From positions 186,001-250,000 of the forward strand of contig JASPKZ010007249.1 in the NCBI GenBank assembly GCA_030220185.1: a stretch of DNA of 64,000 bases, in the 5' to 3' direction. Positions 1 through 10,149 of this stretch are shown here, piece by piece. The position numbers were made by a program, and so were the translations under genes. The notes beneath the pieces were generated by a model. The model saw only the letters and a list, made by a program, of their open reading frames with translations. It did not search any database and had not been told where the DNA came from. How positions within the stretch are numbered: the stretch's first letter is position 1; the number at the start of each line of letters is the position of its first letter. The DNA is from Diploptera punctata. Lineage: Eukaryota; Arthropoda; Insecta; Blattodea; Blaberidae.

Positions 1-700
1 TCGCACATTTTTTTCATCCACATCAAACTTTCTTCCTTCCGTCTTCTGCTGCATAAGCACACCACTTGTAGCTTGAATTTAGAGGTATAGTTTGTTTGCA
101 CACAATGAATAGGAATGACAACAAATACCGTACCTACCAACTGACTACTCCTTTTACCCTTGCATTAATGACTGAACGGCAGCCTGAATGTACTATTACA
201 TAGCCGGGAACAAAAGCTTTGGAATTCACAACATTGCCAGATTTAAAAGTGATGTAGGCCTACTTCTGTCTATTGCACTGACTCTTAGCAAAAATATAAG
301 ACAGATATTTTTTCCCCTAATTTATCACAAAACTTGGGTGTGGCCTATACACGCATAAATAAGGTACTTTCCTTAAACTACACCTTTTTAAAAATGTCAA
401 TACTGAAGAAAGTTGAGAAATTTAGATCAGCCAAATAATAAAAATCTACTGCAGATGTGGTGCTTTAAACATAATAATATTGTTAAATACCATGAAAAGC
501 TATGGAAATTAATATAGTATGCAAAATACATCTGGGAAAACCTAAGGTTACATGGCTGGACAAGTAAACATAGATCTAGAAGATAAGAGTTATAATAGGA
601 AGGAATCCAGGAGGTGTGAAGGAATATCTACGATGTGTTCAGAGATTTAGTAACTTTAGAAGGGAGATAAAGGGAAGGTTTGTGCTTGAATGGAAAGGAA
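1..700. other. AT-rich stretch, nothing recognised
   Basis: No open frame with recognisable protein similarity and no structured repeat was seen. The last 40 bases are the leader of the SINE-B repeat that follows. Confidence 0.4.
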
Positions 701-773
701 GCTTGAATTAGCTCAGTGGTCAGAGCATCAGTATGTAAAGCTGAAGGTTCGGAATTCAATTCCCAGTTCAAGC
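701..773 (+). repeat. tRNA-derived SINE-B head, copy 1
   Basis: A tRNA-like sequence with a recognisable A box (TTAGCTCAGTGG) and B box (GGAATTCAATTCC, degraded), and an acceptor-like start and end (GCTTGAA/TTCAAGC). Related copies occur at 1388, 1954 and 4817, and as an inverted half copy at 4461. It is a SINE head rather than a tRNA gene: the B box is decayed and a family-specific leader and tail are repeated with it. Confidence 0.7.
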
Positions 774-899
774 AAAATGTTTTTCTTTACTATTGATTAC
801 AATAGTTTAGTAGTAAACCTTAATGAATATACCTCATAATGAGAATTCCTAAAATAAGTAATACTTTAATTTACTTATTTTGATCATATTAATAGGTTT

Positions 900-1205
900 A
901 GGTCCACTGCTGTGGTCTCAAGGTAGCATGATGCCTTGTCACGCAGCGGGCCCGAGTTCGATCCCCGGTTGGGGCAGTTTTTCTAGGTAAGGTTTTTATT
1001 GAGGTTTTTCCTCACCTGTAAGACAAATGTCAGGAAAACTTTAAGGCCCAAACGGTCCCCAAAATCATATGGCCATCATCATCATTATCCTTCATTGGTG
1101 TGGAAAGCAATGGGAAGCTACCACACCCACAATTCTCTAGTAAAGCTGCAAGCATAGCAGTGAAGGACCTGCCCTCGGGCAGCATTACTATGGATGAATG
1201 AATGG
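900..1205 (+). repeat. tRNA-derived SINE-C, full-length copy
   Basis: Begins with a tRNA-like head (GTGGTCTCAAGGTAGC, then GAGTTCGATCCCCGG). It continues through a conserved body with a CCTCACCTGTAAGACAAATG segment and a tail with CTGCAAGCATAGCAGTGAAGG, and ends in a GGATGAATGAATGG simple repeat. Other copies lie at 29519 (+), 52127 (+) and 35330 (-). The consistent order of head, body and tail in four places supports one SINE family. Confidence 0.8.
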
Positions 1206-1453
1206 ATGGAATAGCTTTAGCTTCTTAATATTAATTTAATAAATAATGTTATAGCTATATGGAGTTCCATCATGTCTTCTTAAAGTTGAAGCCATTCAAT
1301 GTGTATTTGTGAATGATGATTCATTGCATTGAATGTGGGGCCAAGAGAGTAAGGTAAAGGGAGGATTTGTGCTTGGATGGGAAGGAAGCTTGAATTAGCT
1401 CAGTGGTCAGAGCATCAGCACGTAAAGCTGAAGGTTCAATTTCCAGTTCAAGC
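1206..1453 (+). repeat. SINE-B repeat unit, copy 2
   Basis: A leader of about 190 bases, starting in the TTAGCTTCTTAATATTAA region, precedes the tRNA-like head at 1388..1453. The same leader-plus-head unit recurs at 1770..2026 and 4640..4890. Leader and head therefore travelled together or were duplicated locally. Confidence 0.6.
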
Positions 1454-1769
1454 AAAATTTTCTTCTTTACTAATTGATTACAATAGTTTAGTTGTATTGT
1501 CGCTTAACAAACAATACCGCGTAACTAACAAAATGCAAATTTTACAGAAGCAAAAAACTGTTTATTTTACTCCTTAGTACTCATAGATTGAAACCATTGC
1601 ATCTGCATGTTTAGCGAGGTCATGGTACAAAATTGCACCCTAACTTATGTTTGAACTGAGCGCACTTCTTCAGTGATGCCAACAGTAAAAAAAATCAATT
1701 TCACCAAAAGTGTCAGTTATGCGGTATTGTTTCTTAAGCGACGGTATACTTTAATTTACTTATTTTAAT

Positions 1770-2026
1770 CATAGTAATAGCCTCAGCTTCTTAATATTAA
1801 TTTAATAAATAATATTATAGCTATGTGGAGTCCCATCATGTTTTCTTAATGTTGAAGCCACTCAATTTGTATTTGTGAATGATGATTCATTGCATAAGAT
1901 GTGGAACCAAGAGAGTAAGGTAAAGGGAGGATTTGTGCTTTGATGGGAAAGAAGCTTGAATTAGCTCAGTGGTCAGAGCATCAGCACAAAAAGCTGAAGG
2001 TTCAGGGTTCGATTCCTGGTTCAAGC
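1770..2026 (+). repeat. SINE-B repeat unit, copy 3
   Basis: Same leader as copy 2, with the tRNA-like head at 1954..2026. Its B box (GGTTCGATTCC) is better preserved than in copies 1 and 2. Spacing between heads is 687 bp (copies 1 to 2) and 566 bp (2 to 3), so this is a loose direct-repeat cluster, not a strict tandem array. Confidence 0.6.
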
Positions 2027-2597
2027 AAAAGTTTTTCTCTTTACCATTGATTATTGTAGCCTATTCTTTAAGAGAGGCCATTTTCTGAAACGAGACACAC
2101 ATAAGTAGGAAATCTGATAATTATGATAATGATGAGTATTTATTTTAAACATTTCTTGAGTGAGAGGGTAAGCAATCTGATTCAGTAAAGTTTGTACTAA
2201 ATCCTGCTTGCATTAAAGTATGCATGACTATTCTGTATTTCAAACCAGTTGATAAGAGATCCTCCCTTCACTCACTCCACTAGCAGGTACAGGCAGCTAG
2301 TAAAGGGGAAGGTACTACTCTCTGTTACAAATACATCAGTCTTCTAAATTATGTTACGAAAATAAAATTATATAGGATTATATACTGTACAATTCAAAAA
2401 TTTATAATGGTAATATAATATATAATAGTTATTTTTAAAACTTATACCTATATATACTTTTTTTTTGTTTCTACTTGTTTAACATCTCCTTTCTATGCAT
2501 ATTTAAATCCCAGCTTCTACTGTGTTTAAATTATGTTCAAATGTATACCATAATTAAAATTTATATATATATATATATACTTATATTATTTTTGGTC
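2027..2597. other. AT-rich spacer with a (TA)n run
   Basis: Low-complexity AT-rich DNA including a TA run near 2565..2580. Open frames here are short and show no protein similarity. No gene seen. Confidence 0.4.
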
Positions 2598-4460
2598 TGG
2601 ACATCTTACCTCAATATTAATGTTGATTTGTTCTTGGACATGTTTCAAAACAATTCTGTTTTATCGTCAGCTTTCCCAGACTGGTTTTATTTATGTTGCA
2701 TTATGTTGCACCACCTGGATGTCGATGTCAGCTCCATCCTGTGGTTGGCCAAAGAACCTCCAAACAAGGTCACCCTTCATCGGAATATCAAAATTCATAA
2801 CTCTGTTTCTGTTCTTCTGAATATAATTTTTTTCCCAAATAGTCAGCTCTTTTGTATTTTCTAACTGTTTTAATAATTTAGTGTCTGAATTTATATTATG
2901 TTTTTCAGACCAAACATGAGCAGCAACTGCAGATTTTTCAATTTCTCCATTTTCAATATTTCTTATGTGTTCTTTGGTTCTAATTTTTAGGTTTCTTTTT
3001 GTTTTCCCTATATATATCTTTTCACAACCCATGCATTCAATTTGATATATTCCTGACTTTTTATTTTTATCAGTTTTTTCATTTTTGTTGGTTTTTATTA
3101 GTTTATTTAAACTGTAGTTATTTTTTGGTGCTAATTTAATATTAAACTTCTCAAATATATTTTGAAATTTATTATGTACCCAGAGGTGATATGTGAATTT
3201 CTTATATTTTTTTATAGGTGGTTCTTCTTTTTCAAGATTACTTTACTTCTTCTGTTTATCATTTTTTGTTTTTTATACTTTTCTATCCTTTTATGTACCA
3301 TTTTTTCATCAAACCCATTTTCTCTTGCTACTTTGATTATGTGTTTTTTCTCATGTTTGAAATCTTCTTCGTTTAAGCGTAAGTTTACCAATCTATGAGT
3401 TAAACATATTAAATGCTGCTAATTTATGTCCCAATTGGATTGAACCCTGTTGATTTTATAAAATTTTCCGTATGAGTTTCTTTCCTATGAATCCTGAATT
3501 CAATTTTTCTTTTTTCTTTCTTTCTTGTTTCTGACCAATTTAAGATCCAAAAAAGGCATTTGTTTATTGTCTTCTATTTCTTTGGTGAATTTAATGTTTG
3601 TACTCTGTAAATTTAATAGTTTTAGGGGAATCTTCTACATTTTTTTCTTTAACAATACAAATTATATCATCAACATATCTACTCCAAAATTTAAACATTG
3701 TGGGATGTGCTTTAGTGATTTTACATTCAAAATCGCTCATAAATAAATTTGCTAGGAAAGGTGATAATGGGTTTCCCATTGAGAGCCCTGATTTTTGTCT
3801 ATAGAAACTCCCATTGAATGTAAAAAAACATTTGGTCAATGCATAACTCAGTTAATTTCAAATAATCTTCTTTGATCTCTCTGTCTATGTGTTTTTTCTT
3901 AACCAATTGTTCAATATCTCCAAAGTTTTTTGTTTCGGTACATTTGTGAATAGTGAAACTACATCAAACGAAACCAACCTATCTGTGGGTTCAATTTCCA
4001 CTTTTTCTAATTTCTTAACTAATTCCAATGAATTTTCAATCTGCAGACTTTCAAAATTATTAATTCTTTTAAATTGATTATTCAGCCATTTCGAAATTTT
4101 GTAGGTTGGTGATCCAATATTGTTAATTATTGGCCTCATTTTGTTTCCAGGTTTGTGAATTTTTGGAAGTCCATGTATATTAGGGTTTCTTGGGTTGCTT
4201 ACTTTTAATTGAAATTTTTCTTTCTTGGATAGAATTTTAACATTTTTAAAACAGTTTTCCACTTTTTTATGGTTTTTGGTAGGGGGTCATTCTTAATTTT
4301 TTCATACTCTTTTTCTTTCAAAAGTTCTTCCATTCTATTTTGATAATCTTCTTTGTCCAGAATTATAATTTGGTTACCCTTATCTGATTTTGTATATACA
4401 ACATTTTTGTTATTTATTTCTTTGAGTGTTTTTAAATTTTCCTTACAAACTTCAGCTTTT
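2598..4460 (-). mobile_element. Penelope-like element PLE-2, frame-broken, 5' truncated
   Basis: Read on the minus strand, three separate open pieces lie in PLE order. 4262..3885 is the RT N-terminal part, with LPKIHKPGNKMRPI and SFDVVSLF. 3839..3591 is the RT palm, with [16 protein letters not shown] and the catalytic YVDD. 3032..2691 holds the GIY-YIG endonuclease half, with [10 protein letters not shown]. Frameshifts separate them, so it is a pseudogene. Homology to the intact PLE-1 protein starts at about its residue 210 near 4450, where the copy stops abruptly against an inverted SINE-B half copy. The 3' end (2598..2690) carries the same hairpin and ribozyme-like sequence as the small foldback element at 20763..20936, which identifies that element as a PLE-2 derivative. 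Confidence 0.85.
2637..2670 (-). ncRNA. Hammerhead-ribozyme-like core in the PLE-2 3' end
   Basis: Minus-strand order: CUGACGA, one U, a 6-bp helix II (AAAACA/UGUUUU) with loop GAAU, GAAA, then ACAUGU as a palindromic helix III ending in U, then C at the expected cleavage position (GUC). All core nucleotides of a hammerhead are present. Two departures are seen: one extra base between A9 and helix II, and weak pairing for helix I in this copy. Hammerheads are established in PLE ends in other animals. Activity here is inferred only. Confidence 0.5.
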
Positions 4461-4890
4461 ACCGTGCTGATGCTCTAACCATTGAGCTAATCCAGGCTTC
4501 CTTCCCATCCAAGCATAAATCCTTCCTTTACCTTACTGTCTTGGTCCCACATTCAAATGCTATGAATCATCATTCACAAATACATTTGATTACAATAATT
4601 TAGTAGTGTACTTTAATATACTTATTTCAATCATAGTAACAGCTTTAGCTTCTTAATATTAATTTAATAAATAATGCTATAGCTATGTGGAGTCCCTTCA
4701 TGTCTTCTTCAGGTAGAAGTCATTCATTGTGTATTTGTGAATGATGATTCATAGCATTTGAATGTGGGACCAAGACAGTAAGGTAAAGGAAGGATTTATG
4801 CTTGGATGGGAAGGAAGCCTGGATTAGCTCAATGGTTAGAGCATCAGCACGGAAAGCTGAAGGTTCGGGGTTCGATTCCCGGTTCAGGCA
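4461..4890. repeat. Inverted pair of SINE-B units
   Basis: 4461..4600 (minus sense) and 4728..4890 (plus sense) are inverted copies. They include the leader segment around CAAATGCTATGAATCATC and part of the tRNA-like head. The minus copy keeps only the 5' half of the head and abuts the truncated PLE-2. The spacer holds a further leader copy. Confidence 0.65.
4817..4890 (+). repeat. Best-preserved SINE-B tRNA-like head
   Basis: Folds as a full cloverleaf: acceptor GCCTGGA/TTCAGGC, D arm GCTC..GAGC, anticodon stem TCAGC/GCTGA around loop ACGGAAA, and a T arm with GGTTCGATTCC-like B box. Loop position 33 is C rather than T, which argues against a functional tRNA. Presence in a repeat family favours a SINE head. 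Confidence 0.6.
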
Positions 4891-4960
4891 TAAATTTTTC
4901 TCTTTACCATTTGATTACAATAATTTAGTAGTGTACTTTAATATACTTATTTCAATCATA

Positions 4961-7457
4961 GGGGGCATTCAGTAGCCAAAGCGCTGCAAAAGCGCTTTAG
5001 CGCTTTATCTGCAGCATACCATTCAGCGGGCAATAAAGCGCTCTAGCGGACTTGCAGCTACTGCAGCGAAGTAAAAGTAGGCTGCAGATAGAAGAAACCG
5101 CTGCATACATTGTGATTGGCTGGTTCATTCAGTTTAAACATGGCGTCTTTCTCCATAAACAATTTATGTTTGATGTACAAATTTTGTGTTATTTATGTCT
5201 GGACATTAATATACGAGTTATTCGAGGTGGCTAACCGTTTTAGACGAACATAAGTGATATATTAAGTAAAACTAAAGACAGTGATAATCTTAAGATTGTT
5301 ATCAAGATCAAGAATTTACGATTATAACCTCTTTTCATGCAAATCATTGTGTTATTGACGAGTGAATGTTTTTATTATGAAAATTGTATCCGCAGATGAT
5401 TCATTCGCTAATACCTGGTGCCAAGTTAATTATAATTTTTGTTTTCAAGATATATGAAATACATTAGAATAGTATGATTGTGTTCATGGGGTCATTTCTG
5501 GAAGTGCTACAGTGGTTGTCGAACCAATTTTCTCTACAGATAAAACGAACATTTGTACTATTCTTTAAATGTGCAACACAATAAGAAATTTGTGTAATGG
5601 ACAAAGAGATGAACTGTGTATCTTATGTTTGTAATCTTTTCTGAATAAAGAGCTTTGTGAAGTATCAGCCATAACTTGAATTCAAATATTACAATATTCT
5701 AGTTTTCTTATCTAAATTTGACCAGTGAAGATACAAATACTCAGTATGATGTGCATGAATAAAATTAAATTACAGCTAGAGTTGGTTAATGTATTAACAG
5801 AAAATTTTGCACTCAGCATGGGATTTTAATCACAGCTGATCCATTATTATTTAATCTCCAACTTTATATACTATGTCCTATCATTGAGATACTGAGAGCC
5901 GTTACTTGAACCAGGTATGAATAATTTTCACATTAATTCCCAATTTATCATAAAATGAAATGTGGTGTTATATCTTTTAATTCAAATGCATGTAGTCTCT
6001 TCGTATGGGATATTGCTATTCACTGTATATTACCATTAATCTTGGTGGTAAATGTTTTTCATATTATTATAAATAATTCAGTGATATACTATTTAGTGTA
6101 GCACTTAACTTTACTAAGAAAGTGGCATTGCTAATGTTAGAATTATATTAAATAATGTCTTTAAGTATGGTGAGTGAGAGGTTATCTATAATTAACTGCT
6201 GTTATGACAGAATTTCACATACATGGTTTGAAATTACATATAATGTTTTGGTTTATATTTTAGCCCATAAATATTATGGTAGTTACTCTTATAAGTAATT
6301 AATATTATCAGATGATGCAAAAAAAGTTAATTAATTATTAAGAAAACTATTTAAATTATTATAAATTAATATTCTTCTTTGTTTTCATTCCTATTCCTTG
6401 ACAAATTTAAAATAAAGATGAAGTATGTTTGAGGTTGAAAAAATACAATGATGCCTTCCTTTATACAATTGTTTGGTTGCTGTACTTAGGTCATGTCTTG
6501 CACCACATACATTAATTTTGCACATATGCCTGTACTTCCTGCATTTTCTAGTGTAACCCCATTTCCTCATAGATTTAAATATAGACCTAAAAGTGTCAAA
6601 TATTATGTAAGAAATCACATGAATAAAAGGCTGAACAATTGAATAAAATTTACCCTACAGCCCACCTGGCAATACTTTTAGTGTGGTTATTAATATATGT
6701 GTTATGTGATGATGAAGGAGCAATATATGCATCACATAGGGAATTCGCAGGAGTGATGTTTAAATATAATAAAATAATATCAAGTTGTGTCCAAATCAGG
6801 GTCAGATCAAGTGATTAGATTAAGCCCCTATATTTATAGAGGTCTGTAATTAACTAGGGTGCAGGCTGACTACATCTGATGAACGAAATGGATGTTATGA
6901 AAATGGGGAAAGGTGGAATAAAATTGTGGTAGGGGAAAATGGGAGAAACCCTGAAAGAACATGCCGTAGATCCGTTTCCTCCACTACAAAATCTACTTAT
7001 AATGACCGAGACTAACCAAGTTAAAAAAAGCTACTCTTACTAAACACAAATTAATATGATTAAACTAATAATAAACATTATAAATAAAGTTCTCGAGAAG
7101 CCAGCGGTGAGAGGCGAGCGTCTAATCGCTTGCGTCACGGAGCCGCCTGATATATTAATAATTAAAAAAATACAAATTTTCTCGTTATAATAATATTTTA
7201 TTTTAAATGATCTATTCGTCGATTTCATAAATTACATACATTAAAATAAATTGTAAAATCTGTATAACCCTATTAGCATTATGATTAATTTCAATAGCAT
7301 CGCGTAGTAATATGAGTAATGAGCCAATGAACAAATTTAAATTTGGCGGTATAGCTGCATGCAGCGGTCCATTCAACAGACTCCTTAAATTTTCGCTGCA
7401 AATGGCAGCCATTTTTGCTAAAGCGCTAAAGCGCTTTACTGCCCGCTGAATGCGCCC
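4961..7457. mobile_element. PIF/Harbinger-like DNA element, apparently non-coding
   Basis: Ends are imperfect terminal inverted repeats (GGGGGCATTCAG left, CTGAATGCGCCC right) followed inward by AAAGCGCT-type repeats. The element interrupts a repeat whose unbroken form is seen near 4625..4690, and it is flanked by ATA on both sides, a 3-bp duplication. A 3-bp duplication and GGG-starting ends fit PIF/Harbinger. No transposase was recognised inside. Two short frames start just inside the ends: about 36 aa from 5142 (+), and 66 aa from 7412 down to 7212 (-) beginning MAAICSENL. They may be remnants of first exons. The rest is AT-rich and featureless. Confidence 0.6.
5020..5050 (+). repeat. Second internal copy of the Harbinger-like terminus
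   Basis: CATTCAGCGGGCAATAAAGC here matches the inverted right end at 7457..7425 better than the true left end at 4961 does. The left end therefore carries a duplicated or nested terminus. Confidence 0.55.
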
Positions 7458-7460
7458 ATA

Positions 7461-9105
7461 GTAACAGCTTTAGCTTCTTAATATTAATTTAATAAGCTAT
7501 TAAATGCTAACTAAACACTTAATTCTACTAAATGAATTATGTATGAACTGAATTTTCAAGACAATTCTAAAATCCACCACACTGCTAGAACTAAGAACTG
7601 TCTACTGAGGATGACAAATGTTTTTTTGTGCTGTCAATACAATGTCAGTACTGAACTACACTATTAACAATAGATGGCCCTCCGCCGGTCTGCCACCCCG
7701 CAAATTATCATAAGTAATGCCACGAGTGATTTCCAAATTATCGATAAATTCACGACTCACGAAGTGAGGAGTGAATTTATCTAGAGAATTTGGAAATCAA
7801 GAGTGGCATTTGTTAGGACTATTTAACGAATAAAATTAAGCTGTTTACTCACAAATCATTATTTAACTGTAGTTATTTCAAAATATTTATATATTTAATG
7901 CAAACGGCGATGTTTGAAAACAAATGAGAAACGATAGGTACGCTTCTACTGCTTCTTTTGTTTATCACTGCAACCAGATCATACTATTTATTGCCAAAGG
8001 AACGCAATATTGTAAGAATGCTCTCTAGTGGAGAAAAAATGAAACATCAATCTGTATATTAATTCATTTCTGATGTCGTATGATGTAAATATTACAATTA
8101 TATTTTTCTGGATTATTACCTGGGAAAAAATACATTTAAGAAAGTCAAACAGTGTTTCTTTTTTTGGTGGTATAATAAATTGCTACAAATGTTGACATGT
8201 ATGCACTATATATACAATCTGGTAGCCGTATTTCTTATAGGCTCAGTCACTGCAAAATAACGGTCAGACCTGTTCAGAATATTAAAAAGGAGGAGCTTTG
8301 TTTAATATATGGTAATTATAACACTGATAAATATTTCGTGAAACACGACTCTGATTGGTTGTAAAACAGAAATCATTGAAACGTGATTGGTCATTGACTC
8401 CCATTTGGGGCATGAGTTAAATAGTCATACTAAACTGTGTGTTTTGTATTATATTAGTTATAGAAATCTTAATGTAAATTCAAAGTATAACAAAATAAGT
8501 CAGGAAATAAAAATTATATATCATATTTTTTACAAAAATCCTCTGAAAAAAAAGGATAAATTACAATATTTTATTTTTTTATTTTCACAGCTTTGGGTAA
8601 GTTGGTTTATAACTGGTAACAGCCACATTCTTAGCTTTGGCCTAGTTATTGTATGCACCCCTACAGTAGTGGGGTTAGTAAAATAAAGTCCCTTCTATCA
8701 ACTCCATTGACATAGATAATAGGTATGTTGTAAAGAAAAACTGGATCTATTTATGATTTAGGTTGTTCAATAAAATAAGAATATAACTTTTTAAGCATTC
8801 TTTTAGTTTATTATCAATTTGATATAAATAATTTATAAAAACAATACGATATTAAACTACATTAACAACTCATTTACTCCATTCTAGTACTTCAGCCGAC
8901 ACAAGAATAATAACATGGTACAATAACTGGAAGCTACATTGAAGGTGTTTTGTTACAATGTTCGCATGTAATGATATCAACATGATATTTACAATAAGTA
9001 AATCCAAGCTGTAACAAAAATTTGTGACAGGAATAGCTATTGATGTAAAATATAAGTTTTGGAGACTTATGAAGAGATATATTTTCCTCTTTGAAGTTCT
9101 AAAGG
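7461..9105. other. Non-coding stretch with one small foldback
   Basis: An imperfect hairpin at 7719..7811 has arms AATGCCACGAGTGATTTCCA and its complement around TTTGGAAATCAAGAGTGGCATT. Around 8350..8395 there are two ATTGG (inverted CCAAT) motifs, GATTGGTTG and GATTGGTCAT, which could be promoter boxes, but no gene follows that I can recognise. The 8387..8686 frame is AT-rich and matches nothing known to me. Confidence 0.35.
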
Positions 9106-9109
9106 GAGA

Positions 9110-9420
9110 CCCTTAATTTTGGTTTACAAGATATCAAAGAATAATCATCATCCTCTTATCGTGTCCTCCTTTTGGAAGGTCGATTCCAAATATGCTTTGC
9201 ATATTTTTAGTTCTTCGCAGTTGTATGTTCTCTCTTGTAGACTTTTCTTCACTTGGTTAATTCATCTTTCTCATGGTCTATCTCGTGGTTGTTTTCCTTG
9301 TATCGTGAGATTTAACCATCTTTCTGGCAGTCTTTCCTTTCCCATTCTTTTTTAAATGTCCAAACCATTTTAGTCTACATTTTTTCCTATGTCTTGTTAA
9401 TTTTTCTACACTTAATGACT
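9110..9420 (-). mobile_element. LINE 3' fragment (RT C-terminus)
   Basis: Minus-strand translation across stops gives a C-terminal tail of non-LTR reverse transcriptases: FGHLKRMGKERLPERW, then GKQPRDRP, then a W..QVKKSL segment. This is the conserved GH-RM...RPKK-type tail. It is 5' truncated and decayed, and lies just downstream of mRpL18. Confidence 0.55.
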
Positions 9421-9879
9421 CCCTGATTTTGTCAAACTTTAACCATAATGGTAGAACACCACCATGTAAAATGGATATCTTCTTTGATTTAAATTTAAGT
9501 TATGACCATTTTTCCTCTTAAAATGGAAAAAAATAAATTAATTAAATAAATATTTTGAGTCAGCAAATATTTGATGATTTGCATTTTTTATATTATTCGT
9601 AACAAAAAGAAAATGTTGATATGAAAACCTCCTAGATATTATTTTAAACCTTACTTTCATCAAAATAGTGATTCAGGTAGTCAAGATGACAAGAAGTCTG
9701 CCTACAGACTGGATGCCATGATTTTATCCTATTATATATTTAATTTAAATCAGAAAATACAAGCTCAGAAACTTAATTGACATGCACATATAACATGGAT
9801 GAATTCAGCTGGACTTACAAACAGGCAATTTTATACCACTGAAGGGTCATTGGAAGACCCAGAAGAAGATAGGAAGATG

Positions 9880-10012
9880 AAATATCTTGAGACTAAAACA
9901 TGCCAAGAGGCCTATCATGAAGATGATGAGTATGTTATTTGCCCATTTTTAAATGCTGTTTCACATGTACCACACAGGATCGTGAATCATACGTAAGGTG
10001 CAGAAAATGATG
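9880..10012 (+). pseudogene. Degenerate GTSF1-like CHHC zinc-finger fragment
   Basis: A plus-strand frame reads YHEDDEYVICPFLNAVSHVP and then HRIVNHT before a stop at 9994. Shifting one frame at that point continues YVRCRK. Joined in order, the residues C, H, H and C fall in the arrangement of the CHHC (U11-48K/GTSF1) zinc finger, CPF-NA-H-VP...H...C. GTSF1 proteins are piRNA-pathway cofactors in animals. Seen: the residues and the frame break. Inferred: the family. No splice sites or second finger were found, so a decayed retrocopy or old exon is likelier than a live gene. It is convergent with mRpL18, whose stop codon lies 15 bp beyond. Confidence 0.3.
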
Positions 10013-10026
10013 AAAGTGGAATAAAT

Positions 10027-10149
10027 CTACTCTATAATTTCCCAGGGTTTCTCTTCACGTTTCCAATCCCATGGCGTATATGGCTTGAATCTTGAAGGTT
10101 CTGACAGTGCCAAACCATTTTCTTCCAAAGTCTTAAGAAAAGCATCCAC
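10027..10149 (-). CDS. mRpL18: mRpL18 exon 4 (C-terminus)
   Basis: Acceptor TTCTTAG|GTGG, in frame with exon 3 (phase 0). Encodes [20 protein letters not shown] and an aromatic, acidic end EEKPWEIIE followed by TAG. A related exon-like copy lies at 11138..11233 in intron 3. Confidence 0.9.
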   Translation of the reverse strand: MDAFLKTLEENGLALSEPSRFKPYTPWDWKREEKPWEIIE

